From Bacterioplanes sp965233665 (GTDB lineage Bacteria > Pseudomonadota > Gammaproteobacteria > Pseudomonadales > Oceanobacteraceae): a stretch of 64,000 bases of DNA. Positions within the stretch are counted from its first letter, which is position 1. Every line of letters starts with the position of its first letter. The DNA is taken from contig CBDDTG010000016.1 of NCBI GenBank assembly GCA_965233665.1, positions 1-64,000 on the forward strand. Reading direction: 5' to 3'. The notes under the pieces were generated by a model. It searched no databases. It had not been told where the DNA came from and saw nothing but the letters and a program-made list of their open reading frames with translations. Positions 1 through 9,395 of this stretch are shown piece by piece. The position numbers and the translations under genes are program-made.

Positions 1-813
1 TCCACGCGTAGCCGCACTTTTGCCTGGTGGTTGCAGCAATGGCAGCGTGTCAGGTCGTTTGCCGATTGGCATCGGCACCTGCGCTATGCCCTAGTGGTAT
101 TGCTGCCGGCGGCGGTGTTGGCTGGTTTGTTTTTTTTTACAGTCAGCGCTGGTTGTGGGGGCTGCCAACGGCGTTGGTGGAGGTGTTGCTGCTGATATAC
201 GTGTTGTCGCATATGGGCATTCGCCAGCATTTAGATGCTTATCGCCACGACTTGGCTCATGGCGACATTCAGGGCGCTTACCACTGTGCTGAACGCCACT
301 TATCTGTGCCCGAGGTGGCACTGACGGAAGACGCCGAGCACATGAACGAACAGGTTGCTCGTAGCTTGCTTTTGCGCTGGTTTGAATACTTCTTTTTGAT
401 GGTGTTCTGGTACATGGTGGCCGACGTCGCAGGCGTTTTGTTGGCCTGGTTTAGTTTGCAATATGCCCGTACCAGCGATTGTGATCAGCAAGCCTGGCGT
501 TATTTGCATTGGTTGGAGTGGGGGCCGGCGCGTTTATTGGGGCTTACCTACGGCTTGGCGGGGAACTTTGTGCACGCGCTGCCGGTGTGGCAACAGCACT
601 TGTGGAAGCTCAATACGCAAAGCGCCGATGTCTTGTTTGAAGTGGCGCACAGTGCCTTGCAGCATCATGGTCAGCCTGAACCTGTGCCTCTGGAGCGACA
701 GGGCGAAGTGGCTGCCCAGCAGCTGGATGACTGGCAGCAGCTGCAACTGGCGTTCACTGTCGATTTGGATGGTGGTCATTGCCGTCGCGACGATCGGCGG
801 TGTGCTGCTTTAG
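1..813 (+). pseudogene. ampE: AmpE-like membrane protein, 5'-truncated and frameshifted
   Basis: The 3' part of an AmpE-family inner-membrane protein (CbiB-related fold, linked to AmpD/beta-lactamase signalling); the N-terminus lies outside the window. Frame 1 gives a basic stretch and a hydrophobic segment up to the T9 run at 130-138. Frame 3 then gives the typical AmpE middle, including membrane segments around LRWFEYFFLMVFWYM. Near 753-757 the sense returns to frame 1 and ends with the hydrophobic tail WMVVIAVATIGGVLL and a TAG at 811-813. Dropping one base at about 756 and changing the T-run length restores one continuous protein. Family recognition is from the central conserved region. 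The breaks belong to the cluster seen throughout the first 7.4 kb and look like sequence errors rather than decay. Confidence 0.7.
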
Positions 814-858
814 TGCGCGCTTTTTTTTTAGCGCGCGCCGCCTTTAAGCACCTACTCT

Positions 859-1782
859 TTAGGCCGTGCCGCCTAACCAAGCGGCGCCACGCACGCCGCT
901 GGAATCACCGTGTTGAGCGCGCCGCAGGGGCGTGCTGACCTGATCTGAAAATACAAACTGTTCCCATAATTTGGGCACTTCGTCGTACAGCGATAGCCAG
1001 TTCGACAGACCGCCACCTAACACAATGACCTCTGGGTCCATCACGTTGATCACACTGGCCAGTGCCAGTGCCAGCCATTGTTGGTAGCGCTGCACTTGCG
1101 TTTGCGACGTCGTATCACCATCTTGTGCCTGCTGATACCACTGCTGCGCCGTCAACGATTGGCCACTGGCGGCTCTGGCATGGCGGGCAAAGCCGGGGCC
1201 GGATACATAGGTTTCGATGCACCCTTGCTGGCCGCAGTAACAGGCCCAGGCTTCATCCTGCGGTGAGCACCAAGGCAGTGGGTTATGACCCCACTCACCG
1301 GCAATGGCATTGGGGCCGCGATGCAGCTGGCCGTTGATCACCCAGCCACCACCGCAACCGGTACCGATAATCACACCAAATACGCTGTTAAAACCGGCAC
1401 CCGCGCCGTCACTGGCTTCCGATAACACCATGCAGTCCGCATCGTTGGCAATGCGGATGGGCGCTTCTAGCTGAGCCCCAAGGCGCTTTTCAAGATCGGT
1501 GCTGAGGTCTTGGCCGATCAGGCAGGTGGTGTTGGCATTTTTCACCTTGCCCGTCGCTGGGCTGATGGCTCCTGGGATGCCTAGGCCGAGGGTGTAAGTC
1601 CCTGCTTGCAGCTGCTGCTGGGCTTGCTCTACCAATGAGCACAGGCAGTTCACTATGGCCTGGTAGTCATTGCCCGGCGTCGCGACGCGCTGGCGCAGCA
1701 GTATGTTACCGTCAGGTGCGAGGGCGATGATCTCTGTTTTGGTGCCGCCCAAGTCAATGCCCAGTCGAATCGAATTGGTCAT
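859..1782 (-). CDS. mak: ROK-family fructokinase/manno(fructo)kinase
   Basis: A 307-residue ROK sugar kinase, predicted to phosphorylate fructose or mannose at C6 with ATP in the cytoplasm. The N-terminal phosphate-binding motif IDLGGTKTE is at residues 8-16. The ROK signature and zinc cluster follow in the middle: GEWGHNPLPW, then CYCGQQGC, the usual CxCGxxGC zinc-binding segment of Mak/NagK proteins. A C-terminal glycine-rich segment, VIVLGGGLS, closes the fold. The WGHNPLPW stretch resembles Mak more than NagK, so fructokinase is preferred, though substrate cannot be fixed from sequence. Length is normal for the family. It faces the frameshifted ampE and has no obvious sugar transporter beside it. 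Confidence 0.85.
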   Translation of the reverse strand: MTNSIRLGIDLGGTKTEIIALAPDGNILLRQRVATPGNDYQAIVNCLCSLVEQAQQQLQAGTYTLGLGIPGAISPATGKVKNANTTCLIGQDLSTDLEKRLGAQLEAPIRIANDADCMVLSEASDGAGAGFNSVFGVIIGTGCGGGWVINGQLHRGPNAIAGEWGHNPLPWCSPQDEAWACYCGQQGCIETYVSGPGFARHARAASGQSLTAQQWYQQAQDGDTTSQTQVQRYQQWLALALASVINVMDPEVIVLGGGLSNWLSLYDEVPKLWEQFVFSDQVSTPLRRAQHGDSSGVRGAAWLGGTA

Positions 1783-1792
1783 AGAGGTGTGT

Positions 1793-2138
1793 TTAATCAG
1801 GTTGGTAGCTTTTCAGCATGGTTTCGAGCATGTCATCCGTGGCATGTATCTTACAGCCGGTACCATAAAGGCTGGGAGTGATTTTGTCGCTCCAAATCAC
1901 TTCCGCCTCACAGTGGCCTGTGCGCCGGCTGTTTTGGTTAGGGGCGATATCGACTTACGTCGAGTTGCAAGCGTGTCCCTGCTGGAACGGCATCGTAGGT
2001 TGAGATCATCATGCCGCCGTGGGAGCAGTCGACCATCAGGCCGATGTAATCTTTGCTGTCGTGTTCAAACACGCTGACGTTGCTGTGCACCCCCCAGCGT
2101 GGCTGCATGCGTTGTTCATGCGATGAGTTTGCTTTCAT
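1793..2138 (-). pseudogene. PilZ-domain protein, frameshifted
   Basis: A small PilZ-domain protein, the c-di-GMP-binding type. The first 60 or so codons carry a basic QRMQPRW segment (the PilZ RxxxR-like arginines are only loosely matched) and VDCSHGGMMIS, equivalent to the family D/NxSxxG motif. The frame then stops at about 1938. Reading one base later, the sequence continues without stops as a plausible PilZ strand region (CEAEVIWSD) to a TAA at 1793-1795. The span is 346 nt, one more than a multiple of three, and removing one A near 1957-1959 gives a single ~114-residue protein. Function in c-di-GMP signalling is inferred from the domain only. Confidence 0.65.
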
Positions 2139-2213
2139 GGCGATTCCCCTTGTGTGGTCTAATGACGCGTTTGCAAACTCATACAGAATAGTGACAAAAA
2201 AGAGGCCAGGTGC

Positions 2214-2791
2214 ATGTCAACGCCAGCAAAGGCAGGAGCGATAGGTCACGAGTTGATTCTGGGAGGCGCACGCTCCGGTAAAAGTGCCTACGCCGAGTGG
2301 CGCGCCAGCCAAGCGGCCAGTGTGTGCTACATCGCCACCGCGCAAGCGGGCGATGATGAAATGTCCGATCGCATTCTCAAGCATCAAGGTCAACGTCCGA
2401 GTCATTGGCAAACGCTGGAGCAACCCATCGCTTTGGCTGAGGCAATAACAGCAAGGCGCTGAACACTCTGAGTTGGTGTTGATTGATTGTCTTACTTTGT
2501 GGCTCAGCAACTGTCTGTTATGCGGTGAAGAAACCTGGCAGCAGCAGCGCACTCAGCTGTTGGAGCAGTTACAATGCCAGACCGTTTCCTGTGTTAATGG
2601 TCAGTAATGAGGTGGGCCAGGGCGTGGTGCCGATGGGTGAGCTGAGCCGGCGCTTTGTCGATGAGAGCGGGCGTTTACATCAGGCCATCGCCGCACAGGT
2701 TCATCACGTCACCTTAGTGACCGCCGGTCTGCCACAGGCGCTAAAACGCCACGGCCAGCTGACCTTTCCCCCTTATGGAGTTACGCCATGA
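2214..2791 (+). pseudogene. cobU: Adenosylcobinamide kinase/guanylyltransferase, frameshifted
   Basis: CobU/CobP phosphorylates adenosylcobinamide and transfers GMP to it, a late step of cobalamin nucleotide-loop assembly. The P-loop LILGGARSGKSAYAE sits near residues 15-29. The reading then moves frame twice: at about 2450 (into LVLIDCLTLWLSN) and at about 2585 (into the hallmark SNEVGQGVVPMG). With two surplus bases removed the gene has 192 codons, about the usual length for the family. The start has an upstream AGAGG, and its stop overlaps the cobT start in an ATGA, implying translational coupling with cobT. All conserved blocks are present, so the breaks are probably sequencing errors; if real, the gene would be dead. 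Confidence 0.85.
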
Positions 2792-3861
2792 TGCATGCAA
2801 ACGTCGCCAATGACTGGTGGCAAAGCCCAACGCAAACCCCGAATGATGAAGCACGCCAGCAGGCGACCGAGCGCCAAAACCAGCTGACTAAACCGCCTGG
2901 GTCGCTGGGCATGTTAGAGCAGGTGGCCATCCAGCTGGCGGCTTTACAAGGGCAAACTTTACCGACCTTAGAGCGTGTGCAGTGTGTGCTGTTTGCCGGT
3001 GATCATGGCGTTGCGGCACAGGGGGTATCGGCGTTTTCCTCAAGCCGTGACGGTAGAAATGCTGAAAAACTTTGCCAGTGGCGGCGCTGCCATGTCGGTG
3101 TTGGCGCGCCAGCAGCAATTGCCACTGACTTTGGTTAACTGTGGTACTGCCAGCGATTGCGAATCGTTGGTCGGCATTGTTCATCGGCCGGTGATGGGCA
3201 GGCACGGCCGACTTCAGCCAGCAAGCCGCGATGACGGAAATCCAAGCGCGCCAGGCTCTGCAGCTGGGTGCGGAACAGGCTGAGCGTTTAGCGAGGGAGC
3301 AAGCACAATTGTTGATCGCCGGTGAAATGGGCATCGCCAATACCTCTGCGGCGACGGTGTTAAGCGCCTGCTTATTGCAGCAGCCGGTGGCGGAGCTGGT
3401 GGGGCCGGGGACCGGGCTGGATGATGGCCGCCTGGCGCATAAACAGCAGGTGTTGGAGCAAGCGCTGCAGCGGGCGCTGATCGAGCAGCCAACGTCGACT
3501 CCGTTGCAAGCCTTGGCGCAATTGGGTGGGCTGGAAATCGCAGCCATGGCGGGTTCGTATGTGCGCGCGGCGCAGCTTGGCATTCCTGCTTTGGTCGACG
3601 GTTTTATTGCCACCAGCGCGGCATTGCTGGCGGTGCAGTTGAACCCGGCCGTGCGTGACTGGTTGTTTGTTTTCGCATGGCTCAGCTGAGCCTGGGCATT
3701 GTCAGTTATTGGCTGCTTTGCAGGCCGAGCCGCTGTTGCAGTTGGGCATGCGCTTAGGTGAAGGCTCTGGAGCGGCCACAGCGCTGCCATTGCTGCGCTT
3801 AGCTCTGGCCTTGCATTGCGACATGGCGACCTTTACTGAGGCTGAGGTGTCTGGGCCGTGA
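2788..3861 (+). pseudogene. cobT: Nicotinate-nucleotide-dimethylbenzimidazole phosphoribosyltransferase, frameshifted
   Basis: CobT makes alpha-ribazole phosphate from dimethylbenzimidazole and nicotinate mononucleotide. Family blocks are seen in three frames in the right order: LTKPPGSLG and FAGDHGVAAQGVSAF, then PQAVTVEMLKNFASGGAA, then IAGEMGIANTSAATV and GPGTGLDD, and finally a tail containing EPGH and LGMRLGEGSGAA, the last a CobT signature. Three single-base surpluses, near 3032-3035 (TTTT), 3195-3202 and 3670-3674 (TTTT), explain everything; 1071 nt then remain, giving a 356-residue protein, normal for CobT. The conserved glutamate near the C-terminus of CobT proteins may be in the LGEGSG segment. 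Its end overlaps the GTG of cobC (GTGA). Confidence 0.88.
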
Positions 3862-4529
3862 CGGCGACTCAAGTCCATTTACTGCGCCACGGTGAGCCCG
3901 TTGGGGGCAATGTTTTTCGGGGCGTGACCGACATGGCGTTGTCGCAGCATGGCGATTGGCAGTTTCGCCAGCGCGTGCAGCAGTGTTTGGCGAATATTGT
4001 GCCAACGGCGGTGGTGAGCTCGCCGCTGCAACGCTGCCTTAGCAGTGCGCGCTGGTTGGCTGCGCACCATCAGCTGACGTGCCAGGTCGACAGCGCTTGG
4101 CGCGAAATCGACTACGGCGAGTGGGAGAATCGACCGGTGGCTGAGGTGCTGGCGGAGTCCGGCCAGCAGGCCCAGCAGCTGTGGCAAGATCCACTTAATT
4201 TTTGTGCGCCCGGCGGCGAGCCGGTAAGCGCATTGCAACAACGGGTGCTGGCTGCTTGGCAACAGCTACTGAGCGAGTATCGCGGTAAGGTCGTGATTGT
4301 GGTTTGCCACGGTGGCGTGATGCGGATATTGGCGCAAGCATTGCTGCAATTGGCGCCACAAGCCATGAATCGGCTGGCCATTCCTTACGCCGGCTGGTTG
4401 CAGTTTGGCGTGGTTCACAGCAAGGGTGACGATCATTACCCGGCTCAGGATTGGGTAAGCTTGCAAGCTATGGACGGTAGCGAGCTCAACTCCCCACAGT
4501 ATTCTGCTGAGTGCGAGGTGCGGCGATGA
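3858..4529 (+). CDS. cobC: Alpha-ribazole phosphatase (histidine phosphatase family)
   Basis: A histidine phosphatase expected to remove phosphate from alpha-ribazole-5'-phosphate (or adenosylcobalamin phosphate) in nucleotide-loop assembly. The phosphohistidine motif LLRHGEP is at residues 8-14, the second arginine block SSPLQRCLSSA follows, and the second catalytic histidine is in VVCHGGVMR near residue 150. The length of 223 is typical. It starts with GTG overlapping the cobT stop, and its TGA overlaps the cobS ATG, so it belongs to the cobU-cobT-cobC-cobS operon. The histidine phosphatase family is broad; the assignment to alpha-ribazole phosphate rests on position between cobT and cobS. 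Confidence 0.85.
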   Translation: MTATQVHLLRHGEPVGGNVFRGVTDMALSQHGDWQFRQRVQQCLANIVPTAVVSSPLQRCLSSARWLAAHHQLTCQVDSAWREIDYGEWENRPVAEVLAESGQQAQQLWQDPLNFCAPGGEPVSALQQRVLAAWQQLLSEYRGKVVIVVCHGGVMRILAQALLQLAPQAMNRLAIPYAGWLQFGVVHSKGDDHYPAQDWVSLQAMDGSELNSPQYSAECEVRR

Positions 4530-5290
4530 CGCGCTATTGGCAGTCTTTTGTTTACGCCATGTTGATGCTGACGCGCATCCCTATGCCGAGGTTGATGCAC
4601 ATAAGCCCACAGGTACAGCAACGGGCTTTGTTGTTTTACCCCGCGGTGGGCTTGATTTTGGGCGGATTACTGGCCGGTTTGGCGGCGCTTTTGTTGTGGC
4701 ATCGGCCTCTGTTATCGCCGTTGGTCATCGCCAGTATCGTGCTCACGGCCTGGGTGCTGTTAACCGGGGCATTGCATTTAGACGGCCTGGCCGACAGCTG
4801 CGATGCCTGGCTCGGCGGCTTTGGCGACCGTCAGCGCACCCTAGAGATTATGAAAGACCCCCAAGCTGGCCCGGCGGCGGTGGTTGCAGTGGTGTTGGTG
4901 CTGCTGCTGAAAGTCAGTGCCTTAGTGGCACTGATCGAAACACCTTCACTGAATTTATGGGCAGTGCTGTTAGCGGTGCCGGTGGTGGCGCGCTTGGCGT
5001 TGTGGGCCTTGGTGGCCAGTTTGCCTTATGCGCGTGAGCAGGGCATGGCGTCTGGCTTGAGCAAGGGTTTTTCAGCCTTACAGCTGCTGTTGTGGGCAAC
5101 GCCTTGGGTCGTATTTGCGGCCGTGTTGTTGCAGCGCCAGGCCATTCTGGGGCTGTTGTTCGCCGGGGTCATGATCTTATGGCTGCGCCACCTGATGCAG
5201 CAGCGGTTGGGCGGCTACACAGGTGACACCTTAGGTGCCAGCGTCGAGGCGCTGGAAGCCGGGCTACTGATCGCAATCGTGGTTGGCTAA
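4526..5290 (+). CDS. cobS: Adenosylcobinamide-GDP ribazoletransferase (cobalamin synthase)
   Basis: CobS is the integral membrane enzyme that joins adenosylcobinamide-GDP and alpha-ribazole. The protein of 254 residues has several hydrophobic segments and the family motif region GALHLDGLADSCDAW at about residues 82-96, followed by MKDPQAGPAA, both hallmarks of CobS (acidic residues for metal binding). The ATG at 4526 overlaps the cobC stop; an in-frame GTG at 4511 is the alternative but lacks the coupling geometry. Intact, unlike its upstream neighbours cobU and cobT. Ends 5 nt from the convergent globin gene. Confidence 0.93.
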   Translation: MTRYWQSFVYAMLMLTRIPMPRLMHISPQVQQRALLFYPAVGLILGGLLAGLAALLLWHRPLLSPLVIASIVLTAWVLLTGALHLDGLADSCDAWLGGFGDRQRTLEIMKDPQAGPAAVVAVVLVLLLKVSALVALIETPSLNLWAVLLAVPVVARLALWALVASLPYAREQGMASGLSKGFSALQLLLWATPWVVFAAVLLQRQAILGLLFAGVMILWLRHLMQQRLGGYTGDTLGASVEALEAGLLIAIVVG

Positions 5291-5295
5291 ACCAA

Positions 5296-5688
5296 TCAGT
5301 ACATGCTCTTGATCATTTCGATGCTGGGTGACAGCGTCGCACGCCAGGTGTTCTCAAGCTGTGGGCTGAACTCAGGGTCGTGACTGCGCAAGGTATCGAT
5401 GAGTGCATCAAGCCACAGGCTGTAGTAGGACGGATGAATATCCAGCTTTGCACGGCTGTGGCTTTCGCCTAAAGCGCGAATTTTGGCATCCGACATACCA
5501 CGGGCGTGCATTACCAGCCACATGATGCCGCCACGCAGCAAACCGCGCTGAGCTGCCATGTCTGTGTTGGCGAACATTTTGCGCACTTCATCAGACTGGC
5601 TCATGAAGTTGTTGTAAAAGTCTTCGTAAAACTGAGGGTTATTACAGCTGCGGCCGTAACTCTGAAAGACCTGATCCGGATCGACCAT
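5296..5688 (-). CDS. Single-domain globin-like protein
   Basis: A 130-residue globin-family protein. The pattern from FYEDFYNNF through EVRKMFANTD and LRGGIMWLV to LGESHSR is that of bacterial single-domain globins; the histidine in ESHSR (about residue 77) sits where the proximal (F8) haem ligand is expected, and the C-terminal half ends in YYSLWLDALIDTLR and a terminal helix. It is monocistronic, convergent with cobS, and lies between cobS and cobQ. Likely role is oxygen or nitric-oxide binding/sensing, which sequence cannot settle. It is not an enzyme of cobalamin synthesis as far as the family is known. Confidence 0.8.
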   Translation of the reverse strand: MVDPDQVFQSYGRSCNNPQFYEDFYNNFMSQSDEVRKMFANTDMAAQRGLLRGGIMWLVMHARGMSDAKIRALGESHSRAKLDIHPSYYSLWLDALIDTLRSHDPEFSPQLENTWRATLSPSIEMIKSMY

Positions 5689-5820
5689 GGCGGTTTCCTG
5701 CTGAATTAAACGGAGAGTCGAAGCACTGCGGGTATGACCAACGGGTTCAGTCTGTGCTCAGTGCTTGACGAGCGGCGCGGAGGTTAATGCCGCTGTCATG
5801 AAAATGCAATGCCGGTGCGC

Positions 5821-7357
5821 TTAGGACTTGTTGCTGATTGACTTGTTGATGGCCATTTCGGCCGACGACCATGATTGCAGTTGTTGTGCCAGCTGAGCTT
5901 GATCCAGCTGTTGCTCCAGGGTGTTCGCCAGACGCTGTAATTGCTGTTCACGTTGCTCGTGGAAACTGACGGCGACTGCATCCTTCAGGCCAGCCCAATT
6001 AAGCATGGTGGTCAATGTCTCAGCCGAGTCGAGGAGGCCGTGCCAGTAGGTGGCGAGTATTTGTTGATCGTCGCTGAGCCAGCCGCCAGCGTCGCCGTTA
6101 TGATCATGCCAATACAGCCGTCGATGATGGGGGGCTGACAAAACCCCCTTGATGAATCTCGTAACCGCTGGCGGCGACGGTTTGCTGTTGCAGCGTGAGC
6201 CAGCCTTGTTGTTGGCGCAGCTGTTTAACTGCTGCCATGCAGGTGCGATAGGGCATTAGCCCCAGGGCTTGGCTGCTTCCCGCTTCACCTTCCATGCCGT
6301 GTGGGTCGTCAATGTAACTGCCCAGCATTTGCAGGCCGCCACATATGCCCAGCACTTTACCGCCGTAACGCAAATGACGATGCAAATAGTGCGGCCAGCC
6401 CTGTAGTTGCAGCCAGTGCAAATCGGCGCGGCTGTTTTTGGAGCCGGGAAGAATCACCAAGTCGGCAGGCGGTGGTGTTTGTCCTGGCCCGATCAGCTGC
6501 AAATCTACTTGCGGATGGCAGCGCAGTGCATCCAAATCGGTGTGATTGCTGATACGCGGCAGTGCCGGGGCAACGACTTTTAACCTCTGTGCCTGAGGGT
6601 CCAAAACCTGATCGTGGGCGATGGCATCTTCGGCGTCTAAATACAGACCATGCAAATAGGGCAGTACCGCCAACACGGGCTTGCCCGTTTGTTGTTCTAG
6701 CCAATCCAAACCGGGTTGCAGCAACGACAGATCGCCGCGAAAACGGTTGATAACAAAGCCGATGACTCTGGCTTGTTCGCTTGCGCTCAAGCAGGCCAGG
6801 GTACCAATTAAATGAGCGAACACGCCGCCGCGATCGATATCGGCCACGATGATCACTGGGCAATCCACAGCTTCGGCGAAGCCCATGTTGGCAATGTCGC
6901 GATCACGTAGGTTGATTTCGGCTGGGCTGCCAGCGCCTTCGACCACAATCCAGTCATAGCGTTGCTGCAGGTGTTGATACGAATCCAGCACCGCAGCCAT
7001 GGCCGTGGTCTTGTAGTCGTGGTATTGGCGAGCATTGAGCTGCGAGTGCACCTGGCCTTGAATAATCACCTGCGCACCGGTGTCGGCGGTGGGTTTCAGC
7101 AGCACTGGGTTCATGTGCACACTGGCGTCGATGCCACAGGCCTGAGCTTGCAGCGCTTGCGCTCGGCCTATCTCACCACCACAGGCAGTAACGGCGCTGT
7201 TAAGGGCCATATTTTGTGGCTTAAACGGCGCCACCGCTATGCCCTGACGGGCTAGCCAGCGGCCAAAGGCGCACACCAGTATGCTTTTGCCAGCATCTGA
7301 GGTGGTGCCCTGAATCATCAGGGTTTGTCTTTTGGGAAAAGAGGCTACTTGGCTCAT
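5821..7357 (-). pseudogene. cobQ: Cobyric acid synthase, one frameshift near the C-terminus
   Basis: CobQ amidates adenosylcobyrinate a,c-diamide at four positions using glutamine and ATP. The N-terminal ATPase domain has LMIQGTTSDAGKS (P-loop) and FKPQNMALNS; the class I glutaminase domain shows VLGICGGLQMLG, with the nucleophilic cysteine, and GYEIHQG, with the histidine. Right after GYEIHQGG the frame breaks; the remaining family tail GGWLSDDQQILATYWHGLLDSAE is in the next frame down to 5821. Removing one G from the GGGGG run (about 6143-6147 on this strand) gives ~511 residues, the normal size. The start at 7357 (MSQVASF) is chosen over the ORF opening 144 nt upstream, whose N-terminal extension is not family-like. 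Divergent from cbiB. Confidence 0.88.
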
Positions 7358-7437
7358 AACTGCCGCAATCAGGTACACTGCGCGCCATTCTATGACAGGA
7401 AAGTAACGAATGCTGTGGTTTTCGGCCAAGGGGGCGC

Positions 7438-8355
7438 GTGATGATGCTGCTGGCCCTTGGCTTGGATCGCTTATTGGCTGAGCCTCGCCGTTGGCACCCA
7501 TTGGTCGGCTTTGGCCTGCTGGCGCAGCAAGTTGAGCGCGTCTTGCGCACCTTGCTGGGCCGCCATCTGCGCCTGGCTGGCATGTTGGCGCTGCTGTTGA
7601 TGTTAAGCCCGGCGCTATTGCTGGCAGCGGCCTGGCCTGTCATCTCAGACGGTAGCTGGCTGGCGGGTATCGTGAATGGGCTGCTGGCCATCGTGCTGCT
7701 CTACCACTGCTTGGGGTACGCCAGCCTGTTGCAACACATCGGCTGGATAGAGCAGGCGTTAGATGAACAGAACATCGAGCAGGCGCGGTGCTACTTAAGT
7801 TGGATCGTCAGTCGCGACACCTCGACGCTCGATGCAGATGAAATTGCCCAAGCGGCGCTGGAGAGTTTGCTGGAAAACAGCGTCGATGCTCTGTTTGCCA
7901 GCTTGTTCTGGTTTGCCATCGCCGGGCCTGCGGCAGCGCTGCTGCATCGTTGGAGTAACACTCTGGATGCCATGTGGGGGTATCGCAATGAGCGTTATCG
8001 CCAGTTTGGCTGGGCCGCCGCGCGTCTCGATGATGTGCTGGCCTGGTTGCCTGCACGGCTGACGGCACTGAGTTTTATCCTATTGCGCCGTTGCGGTGCC
8101 GTGGGCTGGCGTTGTTGGCGACAGCAGGCCAGCGCCTGTGCCAGCCCAAACGGAGGGGTGGTGATGTGTGTCGGTGCTGGTGTGCTCGGAGTGCGCCTGA
8201 GTCGTGGCGGCTGGTATCAGCAACAATGGCTGCCCAAACCCGATATGGGCGACGGGCCAAGGGCCAGTCGTCTTGATTTGGCGCGTGGGCGTCGATTGGT
8301 GCGCGATGTTCTGGTGCTCTGGTGTGCGCTTTGGATGGTGGTGGCACTATGGTGA
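7438..8355 (+). CDS. cbiB: Adenosylcobinamide-phosphate synthase
   Basis: CbiB/CobD attaches aminopropanol (or its phosphate) to cobyric acid, making adenosylcobinamide (phosphate); it is an inner-membrane protein. Recognisable blocks are LALGLDRLLAEPRRWHPLVGFG at the start (split here as LDRLLAEP and RWHPLVGFG), SRDTSTLD, ESLLENSVDALFASLFW and LDAMWGYRNERYRQFGW, all standard for the family. As written the frame opens only at a GTG (7438) or ATGs at 7441/7444. An ATG at 7410 with codons for MLWFSAKG fits the usual N-terminus and would join in frame if one G were removed from the GGGGG run near 7430, so the true protein is probably ~9 residues longer. Overlaps the next gene. Confidence 0.92.
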   Translation: MMMLLALGLDRLLAEPRRWHPLVGFGLLAQQVERVLRTLLGRHLRLAGMLALLLMLSPALLLAAAWPVISDGSWLAGIVNGLLAIVLLYHCLGYASLLQHIGWIEQALDEQNIEQARCYLSWIVSRDTSTLDADEIAQAALESLLENSVDALFASLFWFAIAGPAAALLHRWSNTLDAMWGYRNERYRQFGWAAARLDDVLAWLPARLTALSFILLRRCGAVGWRCWRQQASACASPNGGVVMCVGAGVLGVRLSRGGWYQQQWLPKPDMGDGPRASRLDLARGRRLVRDVLVLWCALWMVVALW

Positions 8356-9395
8356 GTCGGCCACAGCATGGCGGTGATTTACAGCGTGCGCTGCATCAAT
8401 ACGGCGGCACGGCAGAGCAATGGTTGGATTTGTCAGCGGCGATCAGCCCTTGGGCTTATCCTCACGATTGGCCGCCTGCAAAAGCGGGCCATCATTTGCC
8501 GCAAACCACCGGTACCGTGTATGACGCCATTCAGGCGTATTATCAGCCGGCCAAGGGCTGGCGGGCGGAGGCCGTGGCGGGCAGTCAGGCGGTGATTCAG
8601 TGGCTGCCTTGGCTGCACCGTCAGCAATATCGGGGCAAGTCTAATCAGGTATGGCTGTTGGCCGGCAGTTACGGCGAGCATGCCTGGCGCTGGTCGCTGG
8701 CAGGCTTTGAAGTGTGCTTTTTCACCCCAGATGTCCTTGTCCAAGCATTGGCAGTGCAAGCGCCACCGGCGGCGTTGGTGTTGGTGAATCCGGATAATCC
8801 CAGTGGCCAGTTGTGGTCACCAACACTGCTGTGGCAATGGCAGCAACAGCTGGAAGGCGGCTGGCTGGTGGTCGACGAAGCCTTTATGGATGTTTGGCCG
8901 CAGCACAGTCTGCTGCATCAGCCTGCTTGCGACGGCGTCTTTGTGTTGCGCTCGCTGGGTAAGTTCTTTGGTCTGGCGGGTTGGCGTCTGGGAGTGTGCT
9001 TTGCCAGTGCTCGGCACATCGACCTGCTGTGCGACTGGCTTGGCCCCTGGGCGGTGAACGGTCCAGGCCTCGCTATTCTGCAGCAAGCCTTGCTCGATGA
9101 TGCTTGGCAGCAGCAACAACGCCAGCGCTTGCTCACCGCGCAGCAGCGTATGCAACGTCTGTTAGATGATAAGGGTTATCCTTATCTTGCCAGCCAGCCT
9201 TTGTTTGTTACCTTACAAGCCGACTCCACCTTGCAGCAGCACCTAGCGGAGCAACGTATCTGGAGCCGTTATTTTGCTGAGCAACAGCGTGTGCGTTTAG
9301 GGTGGCCGGGCACAGATCGGGGCTGGCAGTGCTTAGACCGGGCTTTGGGAGTCAAAATCAACCGTGATAGGACGATCAAGCATGCAGTGGAGTAG
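8349..9395 (+). CDS. cobD: Threonine-phosphate decarboxylase (PLP-dependent, CobD/CobC type)
   Basis: A fold-type I PLP enzyme predicted to decarboxylate L-threonine O-3-phosphate to aminopropanol phosphate for the cobalamin side chain. Seen motifs: HGGDL near the N-terminus and LDLSAAISPW (the family usually has LDFSxNINP); VNPDNPSGQ (about residues 140-150) binding PLP; VVDEAFMD; and RSLGKFFGLAGWRLG, with the Schiff-base lysine. 348 residues, normal length. The ATG at 8349 overlaps the cbiB stop, so the two are coupled; btuF follows with a 14-nt overlap. Named cobC in Pseudomonas nomenclature. Confidence 0.9.
   Translation: MVSRPQHGGDLQRALHQYGGTAEQWLDLSAAISPWAYPHDWPPAKAGHHLPQTTGTVYDAIQAYYQPAKGWRAEAVAGSQAVIQWLPWLHRQQYRGKSNQVWLLAGSYGEHAWRWSLAGFEVCFFTPDVLVQALAVQAPPAALVLVNPDNPSGQLWSPTLLWQWQQQLEGGWLVVDEAFMDVWPQHSLLHQPACDGVFVLRSLGKFFGLAGWRLGVCFASARHIDLLCDWLGPWAVNGPGLAILQQALLDDAWQQQQRQRLLTAQQRMQRLLDDKGYPYLASQPLFVTLQADSTLQQHLAEQRIWSRYFAEQQRVRLGWPGTDRGWQCLDRALGVKINRDRTIKHAVE

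Noticed and set aside
813..845. GCGCGC-T9-GCGCGC after ampE considered as a terminator
   Set aside because: The T run lies in the loop, not after a stem; could be a sequence artefact in the error-prone zone.
2888..3790. Long minus-strand frame (300 codons) opposite cobT
   Set aside because: Antisense shadow of a GC-rich gene; cobT motifs are clear on the plus strand, and the minus frame has no family resemblance.
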